Shown piece after piece: positions 18,498-28,305 of a stretch of DNA of 64,000 nucleotides. A program made the position numbers and the translations under genes. How positions within the stretch are numbered: position 1 is the first letter of the stretch; every line of letters begins with the position of its first letter. This DNA is from Bacteroidota bacterium (GTDB lineage: Bacteria > Bacteroidota > Bacteroidia > Chitinophagales > Saprospiraceae): contig PZPC01000004.1 of assembly GCA_003045895.1 (NCBI GenBank), positions 2,513 through 66,512 of the forward strand, read 5' to 3'. Below the pieces are notes generated by a model. It saw nothing but the letters and a program-made list of their open reading frames with translations, was not told the origin of the DNA and did not search any database.

Positions 18498-18545
18498 GTC
18501 TTTTTCTTATTTTTTGTTTGGCGCGGTTTACCGGAAATACAGATT

Positions 18546-19589
18546 ATGTACTATAAAAAGCTGTTCAAACCCCTTCTCTTTCGGTTGGCACCGGAACAAG
18601 CCCATCACCTGACGGTAAAACTGTTGGAATACAGTTTGCTGGTTCCCGGTGTAGGTGCCCTCCTTAAATGGCTGTATGGTACCGATGATGTGCGCCTGCG
18701 CCGGCAATGTTTCGGGTTGGATTTTCCCAATCCGGTGGGTCTGGCAGCAGGCTTCGACAAAGACGGCCGCTACTATGCCGCCATGAGCCACCTCGGGTTT
18801 GGCTTTGTGGAGATCGGCACGGTAACCCCCCGCCCGCAACCCGGTAATCCGCAGCCCCGCCTGTTTCGACTGCCCGCCGACGAGGCCCTGATCAACCGCA
18901 TGGGCTTCAACAACGAAGGCGTGGACGCCCTGGTGCAACGGCTGCAGCAAGGCCGCCCACCCGGGCTGATCATTGGTGGAAACATAGGTAAAAATAAAGA
19001 TACCCCCAACGCGCAGGCCACCGAAGACTACCTGATCTGCTTCAATCAACTTTTCGACTACGTCGATTACTTTGTGGTCAACGTCAGTAGCCCCAATACC
19101 CCCAACCTGCGCGACCTGCAGGAAAAGGAACCCCTGACCCACTTGTTGGCGACGCTGCAGGCGAACAACCAGGCCCGGGCACAACCCAAGCCCCTGTTGT
19201 TGAAAATCGCCCCCGATCTGACGGATGGCCAGCTGGACGACATCGTCGAAATAGCTCAGACGACGGGCCTGGCGGGCGTCATTGCCACCAATACGACCAT
19301 TGGCAGAGCTGGCCTCCTGACGGCCGCTACAGCGGTAGCTGATATCGGTAACGGCGGCCTGAGTGGTGCCCCCCTGCGGGAACGCGCCACGGAAGTGATC
19401 CGCTACCTGCACCAAAAGTCGGGTGGCCAGTTGCCCATCATCGGGGTAGGCGGGATCGGTAGTGGCGCCGACGCCGTGGAAAAACTACGCGCTGGCGCTT
19501 GCCTGGTGCAGGTGTATTCCGGCATGGTCTACGCCGGGCCGGGTCTGGTGAAGGAGATCTGTACGGCCGTACTGGCCGAGTCGCAGTAA
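18546..19589 (+). CDS. pyrD: Dihydroorotate dehydrogenase (quinone), class 2
   Basis: A 347-residue enzyme of pyrimidine synthesis that oxidises dihydroorotate to orotate with FMN and passes electrons to quinone at the inner membrane. The N-terminal helical extension ([20 protein letters not shown]) that marks class 2 is present. Signatures: [13 protein letters not shown] (FMN/substrate loop), [29 protein letters not shown], and [14 protein letters not shown] near residues 179-192 with the catalytic Ser. Phosphate binding is by [11 protein letters not shown] and [11 protein letters not shown]. The gene stands alone; a terminator 48 bp upstream of its start leaves open attenuation-type control. 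Complete. Confidence 0.96.
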   Translation: MYYKKLFKPLLFRLAPEQAHHLTVKLLEYSLLVPGVGALLKWLYGTDDVRLRRQCFGLDFPNPVGLAAGFDKDGRYYAAMSHLGFGFVEIGTVTPRPQPGNPQPRLFRLPADEALINRMGFNNEGVDALVQRLQQGRPPGLIIGGNIGKNKDTPNAQATEDYLICFNQLFDYVDYFVVNVSSPNTPNLRDLQEKEPLTHLLATLQANNQARAQPKPLLLKIAPDLTDGQLDDIVEIAQTTGLAGVIATNTTIGRAGLLTAATAVADIGNGGLSGAPLRERATEVIRYLHQKSGGQLPIIGVGGIGSGADAVEKLRAGACLVQVYSGMVYAGPGLVKEICTAVLAESQ

Positions 19590-19678
19590 GGAGGCTGGCC
19601 CGTGCCTGCTATTGCCGGCACCACTTAACCCTGCGGTTAGGGCCTATTGTATTGCTAAATTTTTGAAAAACGTCGGCC

Positions 19679-20047
19679 ATGAAGCTCCGGATCACTACCA
19701 ATAGCATTCGCCTACGGGTGCGCAAGTCGGATTTGCAAGCGCTGGAAACGGCGGGTGCCGCCTACGGGCGGGTGGATTTCCCGCACGGGGAGTCGTTTCG
19801 TTACGGCCTGGCGCTGGGGGATGTCGCCAGCCTGCAGGCTCGTTGGGCGGATGGGATGCTGCTGGTGGAACTGCCAGCAACCACTGGTCAGGCCTGGATG
19901 CATTCCGATCAGGTTGGCCTGGCGCATCAGGTGTCGTTACCCGCCGGCGGGAGCCTGGAGCTGCTGGTTGAAAAAGACTTTCCCTGTAAGGACCGGGAGG
20001 AAGATATTGCCGATACCTTCTTTGAATTGGACGAGGGGAATTGTTAG
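19679..20047 (+). CDS. Small conserved hypothetical protein (DUF7009-like)
   Basis: A 122-residue cytoplasmic protein with no signal peptide or membrane segment, opening MKLRITTNSIRLRVRKSDL and closing with an acidic tail (DREEDIADTFFELDEGNC). I recall small Bacteroidota proteins beginning with the same K-x-RI-x-x-NS-x-RLR-x-x-x-S pattern, some grouped as DUF7009; the assignment is from memory. Predicted mainly beta. It lies 89 bp after pyrD in the same direction and converges on nhaD, 21 bp from its end. Function unknown. Confidence 0.65.
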   Translation: MKLRITTNSIRLRVRKSDLQALETAGAAYGRVDFPHGESFRYGLALGDVASLQARWADGMLLVELPATTGQAWMHSDQVGLAHQVSLPAGGSLELLVEKDFPCKDREEDIADTFFELDEGNC

Positions 20048-20068
20048 TTTTTGGGGTGGCACAAAAAA

Positions 20069-21370
20069 TTAGCCAGCCCCATTCAACAGGTAGTAGATCC
20101 CTACGCCCGAAAAATAACCCACCAACGCCAGCCAGCTGATCTTTTTCAGGTACCACAAAAAGTCGATCTTCAGAATCCCCATAATGGCAACGCCAGCAGC
20201 CGAGCCAATGATGAGCACACTACCACCAGTACCGGCACAGTAGGCCAGCAATTCCCAGAAGGTGTGATCCTGGGGGTAAACATCCAGGGTATACATGCCC
20301 ATCGCACCTGCTACCAGCGGGACGTTGTCGACGACCGACGACAATAAACCGATGAGGATGTTGATGGTGTAGATATTGCCGAAGGTCTGGTCGAGGGCCA
20401 GGGCGAATTGCCCGAGCAGACCGGCAGTTTGCAAACTGGCTACCGCCAGCAGGATGCCTAAAAAGAACAAGACGCTCGGGGTGTCAATGCGGCGGATAAC
20501 CCCCGCTACCGACAAGCCGTGGCGGTGATCCCGGGTTTTGTTCCGGTGCAGCATTTCTGTGATCACCCACAGCACGCCCAAGCTGAACAACATGCCCATG
20601 AAAGGAGGTAGGTGGGTAATGCTTTTGAAAAGCGGAACAAACAATAAGCCACCTACGCCGAGGCCTAAGATCAGTTGCTGCTCGAAGCTACTGGCGCCTT
20701 CGTTGGAGGTTGCCGAATGGGGCATTTCTTTGGGGCGTTTGAGTTCTCCTTTGAGGAACAGGGAGACCAGCAGCAGGGGGGCCAGTAAACAAGCCAGTCC
20801 GGGTAAGAAGACTTTGACCACAATATTGGCGGCCGTCACCTGCCCACCGATCCAGAGCATGATGGTCGTGACATCGCCGATGGGAGACCAGGCACCCCCG
20901 GCATTGGCCGCGATCACAACCATACCCGCAAAAAACCAACGGTCTTCCTGGTCGGCCAGCAATTTTTTCAACAAGGCCGCCATCACAATAGCGGTGGTCA
21001 TGTTGTCCAGAATGGCCGAAAAGAAGAAGGTGACGATACAAACCAGCCACAATAGCCGAACCCGATTGGCGGTGGCAATGTGATCCGTGATCACCGAAAA
21101 GCCATCGTGCGAGTCGACGAGCTCAACAATGGTCATGGCGCCGAGGAGGAAGAATAGGATTTCGGCAATTTCGCCGACGTGGTGCAGCAGGGCTTCATTG
21201 ATGAATTCGCCCTCGGTAGCCGGTAGGATAACTTCTTGCCCCAAGCCCAGCAACACCCAGCAAACCACGCCGGTAAGAATAGCAAATGCTGCTTTGTCTA
21301 CTTTTAAGGGGTGCTCAAAGGCAATGCCGAGGTAGCCAATGACGAAAATAGCAACAATTAGCAGAAGCAT
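20069..21370 (-). CDS. nhaD: Sodium:proton antiporter NhaD
   Basis: A 433-residue inner-membrane protein with about 12 hydrophobic helices. Diagnostic segments include HPLKVDKAAFAILTGV near residue 20, LFFLGAMTIVELVDSHDGF, the discontinuous-helix motif NAGGAWSPIGDVTTIML in the middle and SVVDNVPLVAGAMGMY with buried charged residues. NhaD exchanges cytoplasmic Na+ or Li+ for H+, giving salt and alkali tolerance, in keeping with a marine or brackish habitat. The start at ATG 21370 gives a membrane-entering N-terminus. It is transcribed divergently from htpG. Confidence 0.93.
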   Translation of the reverse strand: MLLLIVAIFVIGYLGIAFEHPLKVDKAAFAILTGVVCWVLLGLGQEVILPATEGEFINEALLHHVGEIAEILFFLLGAMTIVELVDSHDGFSVITDHIATANRVRLLWLVCIVTFFFSAILDNMTTAIVMAALLKKLLADQEDRWFFAGMVVIAANAGGAWSPIGDVTTIMLWIGGQVTAANIVVKVFLPGLACLLAPLLLVSLFLKGELKRPKEMPHSATSNEGASSFEQQLILGLGVGGLLFVPLFKSITHLPPFMGMLFSLGVLWVITEMLHRNKTRDHRHGLSVAGVIRRIDTPSVLFFLGILLAVASLQTAGLLGQFALALDQTFGNIYTINILIGLLSSVVDNVPLVAGAMGMYTLDVYPQDHTFWELLAYCAGTGGSVLIIGSAAGVAIMGILKIDFLWYLKKISWLALVGYFSGVGIYYLLNGAG

Positions 21371-21581
21371 AAGCGGCTTTTTTTCAGGTAAAGGAGGTGG
21401 GGGACGACTAAACGATACGGGATAAATCTGGTGAAATTTACGTCAAATATGTTTGCTTGTACACTTGCTGCTGCCTTTTTTTCTGCGAATAATGGGGATT
21501 GCTTGTCATTTTGGCAGGATTGTGCTTCTGGCACAGCCTTTGCCTGTTTACACTCGGTATAAAATATCTAAACCAAGTTTT

Positions 21582-23444
21582 ATGAAGAAAGGTAACATAG
21601 CAGTACAGACGGAAAATATTTTTCCGATTATCAAGCAATTTCTCTACTCCGACCAGGAGATTTTCTTGCGGGAACTGATTTCTAACGCGGTTGATGCTAC
21701 TACCAAACTCAAAACTTTATCCGCCAAGGGCGAACCCACCGGCGAACTGGGCGACCTGACCATCCAGATCATCCTCGACCAGGAAAACAAAACCCTGACC
21801 ATCCGCGACCGCGGCGTGGGGATGACGGAAGATGAGGTTGAAAAGTACCTCAACCAGGTGGCTTTCTCCAGTGCCCAGGAGTTCTTGGACAAATACAAGG
21901 ACGACGCCAATATCATCGGCCACTTCGGCCTCGGGTTTTACTCGGCTTTTATGGTTTCCAACCGCGTAGAAGCCGTGACCAAGTCTTACCAGGAAGGCGC
22001 TACCGGCGTAACCTGGTCGTGTGAAGGTGACCCCAATTACGAGCTTATCTCCAATGACAAGACCGACCGTGGTACTGACATTGTACTGCACATCTCCGAC
22101 GACAGCGTGGAGTATCTGCAGGAAAGCCGCATCGAGGAACTGCTCAACAAATATTGCAAATTCCTCCCCATCCCCATCCAGTTCGGTACCCGCCAGGAGT
22201 CGGTCACCGAAGGCGAAGGCGAAGAAGCCACGACCAAGGAAATCGAAGTGCCCAACATCATCAATGAGCACGACGCCATCTGGAAGAAGTCGCCCACCGA
22301 GCTGACGGACGAAGACTACAAGGCCTTTTACCAGGTACTGTACCCCTTCAGCGCACCGCCGATGTTCTGGATTCACCTCAATATCGACTACCCTTTCAAC
22401 CTGACCGGTATTCTGTACTTCCCCAAACTGAACAACACGTTTGAAGTACAGAAAAACAAGATCCAGCTCTACTCCAACCAGGTCTACGTCACGGATGAGG
22501 TGAAAGAGATTGTCCCCGAGTTCCTGACGCTCCTGCACGGGGTCATCGACTCGCCCGATATTCCGCTGAACGTGTCGCGCTCCTACCTGCAGGCCGATCA
22601 GAATGTGAAGAAGATCAACAGCCACATCACCAAGAAGGTGGCAGACCGCCTCAACGACCTCTTCAAAAAAGAGCGCCCCTCCTTTGAAGAGAAATGGAAC
22701 GACCTGAGTGTCTTCGTAAAGTACGGCATGATCTCCGATGAGAAATTTTACGACAAGGCCAACAAGTTTGTCCTCCTCAAAAATGTGGACAACGAAGTGT
22801 TTACCCTCGACGAATACCGCGCCAAGGTAGAAGCTACCCAAAAAGACAAGTACGAGCGCACGGTGATGATCTACGCCAACGATCCGGCTTCGCAGGATGC
22901 AGCTATCACCGCCGCCAAGAAGCAGGGGTACGATGTGTTGTTGCTCGACCACATCATCGACAACCACTTCCTGCAGGTCCTGGAACAAAAGGAAGACAAG
23001 ATCACCTTTGTGCGCATCGACTCCGATACGGTCGATAACCTCGTTCAGCAGGACGAAGCCAAGGAGTCTGTCCTCAATGAAGAGCAGACCAACCAGGTGA
23101 AGACCCTCTTTGGCGAAGTGGCTGGCGCCGGGAAATCCATCGAGGTGAAACCCCTCTCGCCCGAAGCCCAGCCCGTGCAACTCGTGCGGCCCGAATTCAT
23201 GCGCCGCATGAAGGAAATGCAGGCCATGCAAGGGATGGACCTGAGTGGCTTCCCCGACGACTACAAAGTGATCGTCAACGCCAACCACCCGTTGGTGGCG
23301 AACAAGATGCTGACCAGCACCGATGAAGCCCAGCAAAAGGACGTAGCGGACTACCTCTACAAACTGGCGCTCCTGAACCAGAACATGCTGAAGGGCAAGG
23401 AACTGACCGCTTTTGTAGCAAAGAGCCTGACGTTTTTGCAATAG
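21582..23444 (+). CDS. htpG: Molecular chaperone HtpG (Hsp90)
   Basis: A 620-residue Hsp90, close to the 624 residues of E. coli HtpG, starting at ATG 21582 (MKKGNIAVQTENIFPI); the longer upstream frame lacks Hsp90 similarity. The GHKL ATPase domain carries FLRELISNAVDA, IRDRGVGMT, and IGHFGLGFYSAFMV; the middle domain has LNVSRSYLQADQNVKKI with the catalytic Arg; the C-terminal dimerisation domain follows. The usual NASDA is NAVDA here, a conservative change. A Glu-rich insertion (EGEGEEATTKE) sits in the middle domain. It remodels client proteins with DnaK. No obvious heat-shock operator is visible upstream. Confidence 0.97.
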   Translation: MKKGNIAVQTENIFPIIKQFLYSDQEIFLRELISNAVDATTKLKTLSAKGEPTGELGDLTIQIILDQENKTLTIRDRGVGMTEDEVEKYLNQVAFSSAQEFLDKYKDDANIIGHFGLGFYSAFMVSNRVEAVTKSYQEGATGVTWSCEGDPNYELISNDKTDRGTDIVLHISDDSVEYLQESRIEELLNKYCKFLPIPIQFGTRQESVTEGEGEEATTKEIEVPNIINEHDAIWKKSPTELTDEDYKAFYQVLYPFSAPPMFWIHLNIDYPFNLTGILYFPKLNNTFEVQKNKIQLYSNQVYVTDEVKEIVPEFLTLLHGVIDSPDIPLNVSRSYLQADQNVKKINSHITKKVADRLNDLFKKERPSFEEKWNDLSVFVKYGMISDEKFYDKANKFVLLKNVDNEVFTLDEYRAKVEATQKDKYERTVMIYANDPASQDAAITAAKKQGYDVLLLDHIIDNHFLQVLEQKEDKITFVRIDSDTVDNLVQQDEAKESVLNEEQTNQVKTLFGEVAGAGKSIEVKPLSPEAQPVQLVRPEFMRRMKEMQAMQGMDLSGFPDDYKVIVNANHPLVANKMLTSTDEAQQKDVADYLYKLALLNQNMLKGKELTAFVAKSLTFLQ

Positions 23445-23472
23445 GTTCCTGACGGCAACGAACGTAGAATCC

Positions 23473-23508
23473 AAAAAGCCTCCGCAGTTAATTGCGGGGG
23501 CTTTTTTT
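23473..23508 (+). terminator. Intrinsic terminator after htpG
   Basis: A 14-bp stem (23473-23486 with 23493-23506, one G-T pair) with loop GTTAAT, followed by Ts and preceded by As, so it could act in both directions. It closes the htpG transcript. Confidence 0.9.
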
Positions 23509-23619
23509 ATGATCGCCAGGCTGGCAGCTGGCAGACTCGTCGAGTAGACTCTTCGTCCCATCGAAAAGAATAGACAACAGGTTGTCGCGAGCGTATTTTT
23601 AATAAAAAACCTTAAAAGC

Positions 23620-24603
23620 ATGAAAGCAAGTGTATACACCCGGTATGGTCCGCCCAGTGTGCTCACGGTCAAAACAATTGCCCGGCCGGTGCCCCAGGCC
23701 AACGAAGTTTTGATCCGCGTACACGCCACCACCGTGAATCGGACCGATTGTGCCAGGCTGCGTGCCAAGCCCTTTATTATGCGCTTCTTTACCGGATTTT
23801 TGCGGCCTACCAGACCTGTTCCCGGCACTGATTTTGCCGGACAGATAACCGCTATTGGGGAAAATGTAACCGCTTTTGCCGTCGGTGATCGGGTTTTTGG
23901 ATTCAATGACCAGGGCGTAAGTTCCCAGGCGACCTATATGACCATTGCTGCTGATGAAGCCCTGGCGGTCATACCCGCCAACGTGTCGTATGCGCAGGCC
24001 GCAGCCAGCCTGGAAGGCGTGCATTATGCGTATAATTTCATCAAGAAAGTGGCCATTGCGCCGGGGCAGAAAATCCTCGTTAACGGCGCCACGGGCGCCA
24101 TTGGGTCAGCCACCGTGCAGTTGTTGAAATATTGGGGGGTAGTGGTGACGGCGGTAGGCAACACGAAAAACCTGGCCCTGGTGCAATCGCTGGGTGCTAC
24201 CCGGGTGATTGATTATACCCAAACGGATTTCACCAGGGATGCTGAAAAGTATGCCTGTGTTTTCGACACGGTCGGCAAAAGCTCCTTTTTCAAATGCAAA
24301 CCGTTGCTCCAATCTGGGGGCGTGTACATCTCCTCCGAACTGGGGTGGTTGGCACAAAACGTTTTTCTGGCCTTGGTCACCCCCTGGCTGGGGGGGAGGA
24401 AGGTAATCTTTCCCATTCCTACCGATGTCAAGGGCAGTATAGCCTTAATAAAAAAGCTATTGGAGGAGGGGCATTTTCTACCCGTAATTGATCGGACCTA
24501 CCCCCTGGAAGCCATTGCCGATGCTTACCGGTACGTGGAAACGGGGGAGAAGACGGGGAATGTGGTGCTTTTGATCGGCGAAGATGGGGACGAAGAAAGT
24601 TGA
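23620..24603 (+). CDS. NAD(P)-dependent medium-chain dehydrogenase, quinone-oxidoreductase-like
   Basis: A 327-residue MDR-superfamily enzyme. The GroES-like N-terminal half carries PGTDFAGQITAIGENVTAF and VGDRVFGF, and the Rossmann half has the cofactor loop NGATGAIGSATVQL near residues 147-160. The structural- and catalytic-zinc cysteines of alcohol dehydrogenases are absent, so it belongs with zinc-independent quinone or enone reductases that use NADPH. The substrate cannot be read from sequence. It stands alone: htpG ends 175 bp upstream behind a terminator, and a dispersed repeat follows. A near-consensus -7 element TATTTTTA lies 25 bp before the start. Confidence 0.85.
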   Translation: MKASVYTRYGPPSVLTVKTIARPVPQANEVLIRVHATTVNRTDCARLRAKPFIMRFFTGFLRPTRPVPGTDFAGQITAIGENVTAFAVGDRVFGFNDQGVSSQATYMTIAADEALAVIPANVSYAQAAASLEGVHYAYNFIKKVAIAPGQKILVNGATGAIGSATVQLLKYWGVVVTAVGNTKNLALVQSLGATRVIDYTQTDFTRDAEKYACVFDTVGKSSFFKCKPLLQSGGVYISSELGWLAQNVFLALVTPWLGGRKVIFPIPTDVKGSIALIKKLLEEGHFLPVIDRTYPLEAIADAYRYVETGEKTGNVVLLIGEDGDEES

Positions 24604-24648
24604 TTGCTACTGAACGACAGAAAACACCAAGTTTTTATAAAAAAAATG

Positions 24649-24730
24649 TAGCCACTAAAGCACAGAAAGCACTAAATCCCACCAAAACTGTTTTTGTGAA
24701 ATTTTCGTGTCTTTGGTGCTTTTGTGGCTA
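24649..24730. repeat. Dispersed imperfect palindrome, CCACTAAAGCAC family, copy 1
   Basis: Left arm beginning TAGCCACTAAAGCAC (24649-24663) faces right arm ending GTGCTTTTGTGGCTA (24716-24730), with a central AT-rich portion. The same word set (CCACTAAA, GTGTAAATTTTGTG, TTTTGTG) recurs at 53813-53955. Similar palindromes are familiar to me from many Bacteroidota intergenic regions; their function is unknown. Confidence 0.75.
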
Positions 24731-24778
24731 AAAAACCGCCGTGCCTCCGTACCAAAAATCATCAAAGCAAAATTGCCC

Positions 24779-26461
24779 TTAAAACGGGGCATCCAACTGA
24801 AAGGTCATCCATTCCTTCGTGGCCGGGTGGCGGAAGGTGAGCGATTCTGCGTGGAGGCACAAGCGGTCGTGTTTGTTGCCGTAGAGGTCGTCGCCGATGA
24901 TGGGCGTATTGAGGCCCAAGGGATGCGCCGCGTGTACGCGCAGTTGGTGGGTGCGGCCGGTGTGCGGAAAGAAGTGGATGCGGGTTTGGCCGTGGGCGCG
25001 TTCCACCACCTGCCATTCGGTGTGGGCCTTTTTGCCGTGTTCGTAGCAGACGAGCTGGCGGGGGCGGTCGTCCAGGTCTACGCGCAGGGGGAGGTCGATG
25101 GTGCCCTGGTCACCCACGACGCCGCCTTCCAGCAGCGCTACGTACCGCTTCTGGATGGTGCGCCTGATGAACTGGCTTTGCAGGATTTTGTAGGCTTCCT
25201 GGGTCTTGGCCAGGAGCATGAGGCCGGAGGTCGACATGTCGAGGCGGTGGACGACCAGCGGGCCGGTCGCGTCGGGGTATTTGGCCTTTACCCGCAGCTG
25301 CACCGAATCCTGCACGTTGCGGCCCGGTACCGACAGGAACTCCGCGGGCTTATTGATAACTACTACCAGGTCGTCTTCGTAGAGGTAGTCGATGGTCTTG
25401 CCCTCGGCCATGTTGATCTTCATGGGGTTGACATCCATGTCGATACCCTGGAGCATGTGGCTCAGGATGGGCTCGCACTTGCCCCGGCAGGCGGGATAGT
25501 ACTGGCGGTGCTTGCGCACTTCTGATTTTGGCGATTGCCCCCACCAGAATTCGGCCAGCGCAATGGGCTTCAACCCGTGCAAGAAAGCGTACTGGAGCAA
25601 CTTGGGCGCTGCGCATTCGCCCGCGCCGGCGGGTGGGGGGATATCCTGGAAGATCGAGAGCAGGCTTTTGCGCGCGCCCTGCTGGTCGAGAAACTGGTAG
25701 GCGTCGAAGAGTTGCTGCTGCAGGTTGGCCGAATACGCTTTGCGGTCTTTTTTCAGGGTGGCTATTTCGTCGCGGTAGGTGGCCAGGCGGGCTTCGGCTT
25801 CCGCCTGGCGGGTTTTCCAGTAGCGGGTTAGTTGTTTGGTGTCCATGCGTTCGCGCTGGCTTTCCCACATCAAGGTGTCTTTTAGGGCCGCCAGTTCGGT
25901 GGCATCCAGGATAGCCTCGCCGGCCTGGCGGCGAACCTTGCGGGCCTGCTTGCCGGTTTTCAGGAGTTGCCGCAGGTTGGCCAGTTCCTGCTCGCACAGC
26001 GCCGTTTCGGTGGTGGCCAATTCCTGGCATTCCCGCAGGGCCGGCGCTTCCTCCAGTGCTTTGATGCGGCTGTTCAGTGGGTTGAGGACCATCATGCCCT
26101 GGTTGAAGAAACTACCTTCGGTGAGCATGTCAAAAACGGGCGGTACAAACCCGGCGTGGTGGTTGCTTTCCGCCAATTTGCCCGAAAAAGCAGCCAGGTA
26201 GCCCAGCTCACCGGCTTCGTCCTGCACCACCAATACCCCGAACATCTTACCGATGACCAGCCCGTCGGTGGGGCGCTCCGTGGGCAAGCCGAAATTGTGG
26301 TCCCAGGTGGTTTGGGTAGCGAGTTCCTGCTGCAGCTCCTCCGCCGCCAGCTGACTGAGCGGGTGCGGATCGTAGTAAAACGGAAACGTAAACCGCTCCG
26401 GCAGCGGCCAGTCGGCTACGGAAACCCGAAAAGAACGTAAGCATGGCGCAGACACAAGCAT
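24779..26461 (-). CDS. RluA-family RNA pseudouridine synthase with long N-terminal extension
   Basis: A 560-residue protein. The C-terminal ~220 residues are a complete RluA domain: YEDDLVVVINKPAEFLSVPG, the catalytic-Asp motif HRLDMSTSGLMLLAKT, RTIQKRYVALL, and PHTGRTHQLRVH. It should convert uridine to pseudouridine in rRNA or tRNA; which site cannot be told. The first ~330 residues form an extension with a coiled-coil-rich middle (many Glu/Arg/Gln between residues 140 and 290) and a Cys-containing stretch near residues 285-345. Two-part proteins of about this size occur in Bacteroidota and proteobacteria. The start at ATG 26461 is supported by the TATTTTTG promoter element at 26495-26502. 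Confidence 0.9.
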   Translation of the reverse strand: MLVSAPCLRSFRVSVADWPLPERFTFPFYYDPHPLSQLAAEELQQELATQTTWDHNFGLPTERPTDGLVIGKMFGVLVVQDEAGELGYLAAFSGKLAESNHHAGFVPPVFDMLTEGSFFNQGMMVLNPLNSRIKALEEAPALRECQELATTETALCEQELANLRQLLKTGKQARKVRRQAGEAILDATELAALKDTLMWESQRERMDTKQLTRYWKTRQAEAEARLATYRDEIATLKKDRKAYSANLQQQLFDAYQFLDQQGARKSLLSIFQDIPPPAGAGECAAPKLLQYAFLHGLKPIALAEFWWGQSPKSEVRKHRQYYPACRGKCEPILSHMLQGIDMDVNPMKINMAEGKTIDYLYEDDLVVVINKPAEFLSVPGRNVQDSVQLRVKAKYPDATGPLVVHRLDMSTSGLMLLAKTQEAYKILQSQFIRRTIQKRYVALLEGGVVGDQGTIDLPLRVDLDDRPRQLVCYEHGKKAHTEWQVVERAHGQTRIHFFPHTGRTHQLRVHAAHPLGLNTPIIGDDLYGNKHDRLCLHAESLTFRHPATKEWMTFQLDAPF

Positions 26462-26494
26462 GGCGGATTAAAGTTGTCGGTTGAGGGCAAGGCG

Positions 26495-26502
26495 CAAAAA
26501 TA
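26495..26502 (-). promoter_or_regulatory. Consensus -7 element for the pseudouridine synthase gene
   Basis: On the minus strand this reads TATTTTTG followed by CGCC, an exact TAnnTTTG match 34 nt before the start codon, implying a leader of about 27 nt. Confidence 0.6.
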
Positions 26503-26859
26503 CGAAGGATTTTGCTGGGTATCTGCCACTACGCGCTACGCGCTGGTGAACTTAGGGGTATTTGTATATTATCTAATGAAAATTAATAAGGCAGACTATG
26601 GTTCAATAAAAGGCCGTAAAATAATAACGGCCTCTGCTTGTATAAACGACAGCTACTTACCCTAAACGCCAGCCTACACCCCCCCTCCACACGTAAAAAA
26701 GAGTGGTTGGCCTAAAAAAACCAACCTAAAGGCCTATCTTAAGCGGTAGCAGGTGGGTGGTTCTTTGCGGAAAGGCGCGCTTCAAGGACAGATCGCGAGA
26801 CGCGATATTTACCTGTCCGCTCATTTTTTTCAATGGTTTTTACCCGATTTTTTTTCAAT
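26503..26859. other. Intergenic gap before the APC permease
   Basis: No gene is supported. Two short hairpins are visible: AGGCCGT/ACGGCCT around 26610-26635 and GGTTGG/CCAACC at 26705-26726. Part of the AT-rich end could serve as the promoter region of the permease, but no exact TAnnTTTG element is present. Confidence 0.5.
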
Positions 26860-28305
26860 ATGACAGTTCAAGACGAATTCGAAAGACCCCAATTACAGAA
26901 AGGAATTGGCAAAGCAGGTATGTTTAGTTTGGCATTTGGTGCAATGATTGGCGTTGGCTGGATAACCGCAATGGGCGCTTGGCTCTCTAATGCTGGGCCC
27001 CTGGGGGCCATCATTGCTTTTGCGTTGGGCGGGCTACTTATGTTAGCTATTGGCTTGTGTTATGCCGAAGTAACGGCCGCATTGCCGCTCTCCGGTGGTG
27101 AGGTGGCGTATGCCTATAAAGCCTACGGCACTTCGAAGGCCTTTATAGTGGGCTGGTTTTTGGTGTTTGGCTACCTGTCGGTTTCCGCTTTCGAAGCAAT
27201 TTCCATCAGCAAAGTGATTAGTTATTTAATCCCGTCCATTGATTACTGGCAATTGTATGCCGTGAACGGAAGCCCTATCTACTTGTCCCACATCGCTTTG
27301 AGTGCCTTTTTCGTTGTGGTGATTAGCGCGATCAATTACACCGGGGTAAAAAACGCGGCACGGTTCCAGGTAGGGCTGACCGTACTTTTTATAAGCCTAA
27401 CCTTCATATTTGTGATAGCCGGAATGGTGATGGGTGACTGGAACAACTTAAGTCCTTTGTTTTCCACCAACCATTCAGGCTCAATAGCTGCTGGTATAGC
27501 GATGGTTTTGGTCACGGTCCCCTTCTGGTTTGTAGGTTTTGACACCATTCCGCAGGCTGCTGAAGAAGCCAATGAGACTATTTCTGCTAAAACCATTGGG
27601 CTGCTCATTCCGATCTCCATTATGGCAGCAGTTTGTTTTTACATGCTCCTGATCATGAGCACTTCGATTGCTGCGCCGTGGCACGAAATTATCAGCGACA
27701 AATTACCCACTGCAAAAGCATTTGGCATAGCCACGGAATCTCCCTTTCTGGTGAAGCTCATTCTGGTCACAGCGATAGTAGGCTTACTCACCAGTTGGAA
27801 CGGCTTTTTTCTGGCGGGTTCACGCGTGCTTTTTGCCATGGGCAGGGGGAAGATCATCGCCCCTGTTCTCGGAAAATCGCACCTCAACTACCAGACGCCT
27901 TACAAAGCGGTGCTATTCAGCGGCGTGGTCACCTTTTTGGCTTCCCTGATGGGGCCGGGTGCCATGATATCCTTTGTAAATGTAGGCTCCTTGTGCATCG
28001 TGATTGCCTTTTTTGGGGTTTCGTCTTCGTTTCTAACCTTGCGTAAGAAATTTCCTAATTTGCATCGTCCTTATACAGCCCCAGGAGGAAGGCTTTTAGG
28101 ATACGTCGGCATGGTGGGTTCATTGGGTATCCTTTTACTAATGGTTGTTCCGGGTAGCCCGGTAGCGCTGGTTTGGCCATTTGAATGGGGCATATTTTTA
28201 ACCTTCTCCGTACTCGGCCTGCTATTCTGGCTGTTTGCTGCCAAGAGTCGGGATCGTGTGCCTAAAAAGGAGCGGGATTACTTGGTTTTAGAAAAATTTG
28301 TTTAG
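26860..28305 (+). CDS. APC-family amino acid permease
   Basis: A 481-residue inner-membrane transporter with about 12 helices; ATG 26860 (MTVQDEFERPQLQKGIGKAG) is preferred over the in-frame ATG at 26833, whose product would add a phenylalanine-rich leader. The first helix carries the unwound FGAMIGVGWITAMG motif of the LeuT-fold APC superfamily, followed by LPLSGGEVAYAYKAYG and, in helix 6, VPFWFVGFDTIPQAAEEAN. Family members carry amino acids or amines, usually by proton coupling; the substrate is not predictable here. It is monocistronic and begins the compositionally different stretch of the window. Confidence 0.88.
   Translation: MTVQDEFERPQLQKGIGKAGMFSLAFGAMIGVGWITAMGAWLSNAGPLGAIIAFALGGLLMLAIGLCYAEVTAALPLSGGEVAYAYKAYGTSKAFIVGWFLVFGYLSVSAFEAISISKVISYLIPSIDYWQLYAVNGSPIYLSHIALSAFFVVVISAINYTGVKNAARFQVGLTVLFISLTFIFVIAGMVMGDWNNLSPLFSTNHSGSIAAGIAMVLVTVPFWFVGFDTIPQAAEEANETISAKTIGLLIPISIMAAVCFYMLLIMSTSIAAPWHEIISDKLPTAKAFGIATESPFLVKLILVTAIVGLLTSWNGFFLAGSRVLFAMGRGKIIAPVLGKSHLNYQTPYKAVLFSGVVTFLASLMGPGAMISFVNVGSLCIVIAFFGVSSSFLTLRKKFPNLHRPYTAPGGRLLGYVGMVGSLGILLLMVVPGSPVALVWPFEWGIFLTFSVLGLLFWLFAAKSRDRVPKKERDYLVLEKFV

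Noticed and set aside
21717-23906. A 729-codon open frame antisense to htpG and the following gene
   Set aside because: It is the complement of well-conserved HtpG; long antisense frames are expected from the codon bias and the protein matches nothing.
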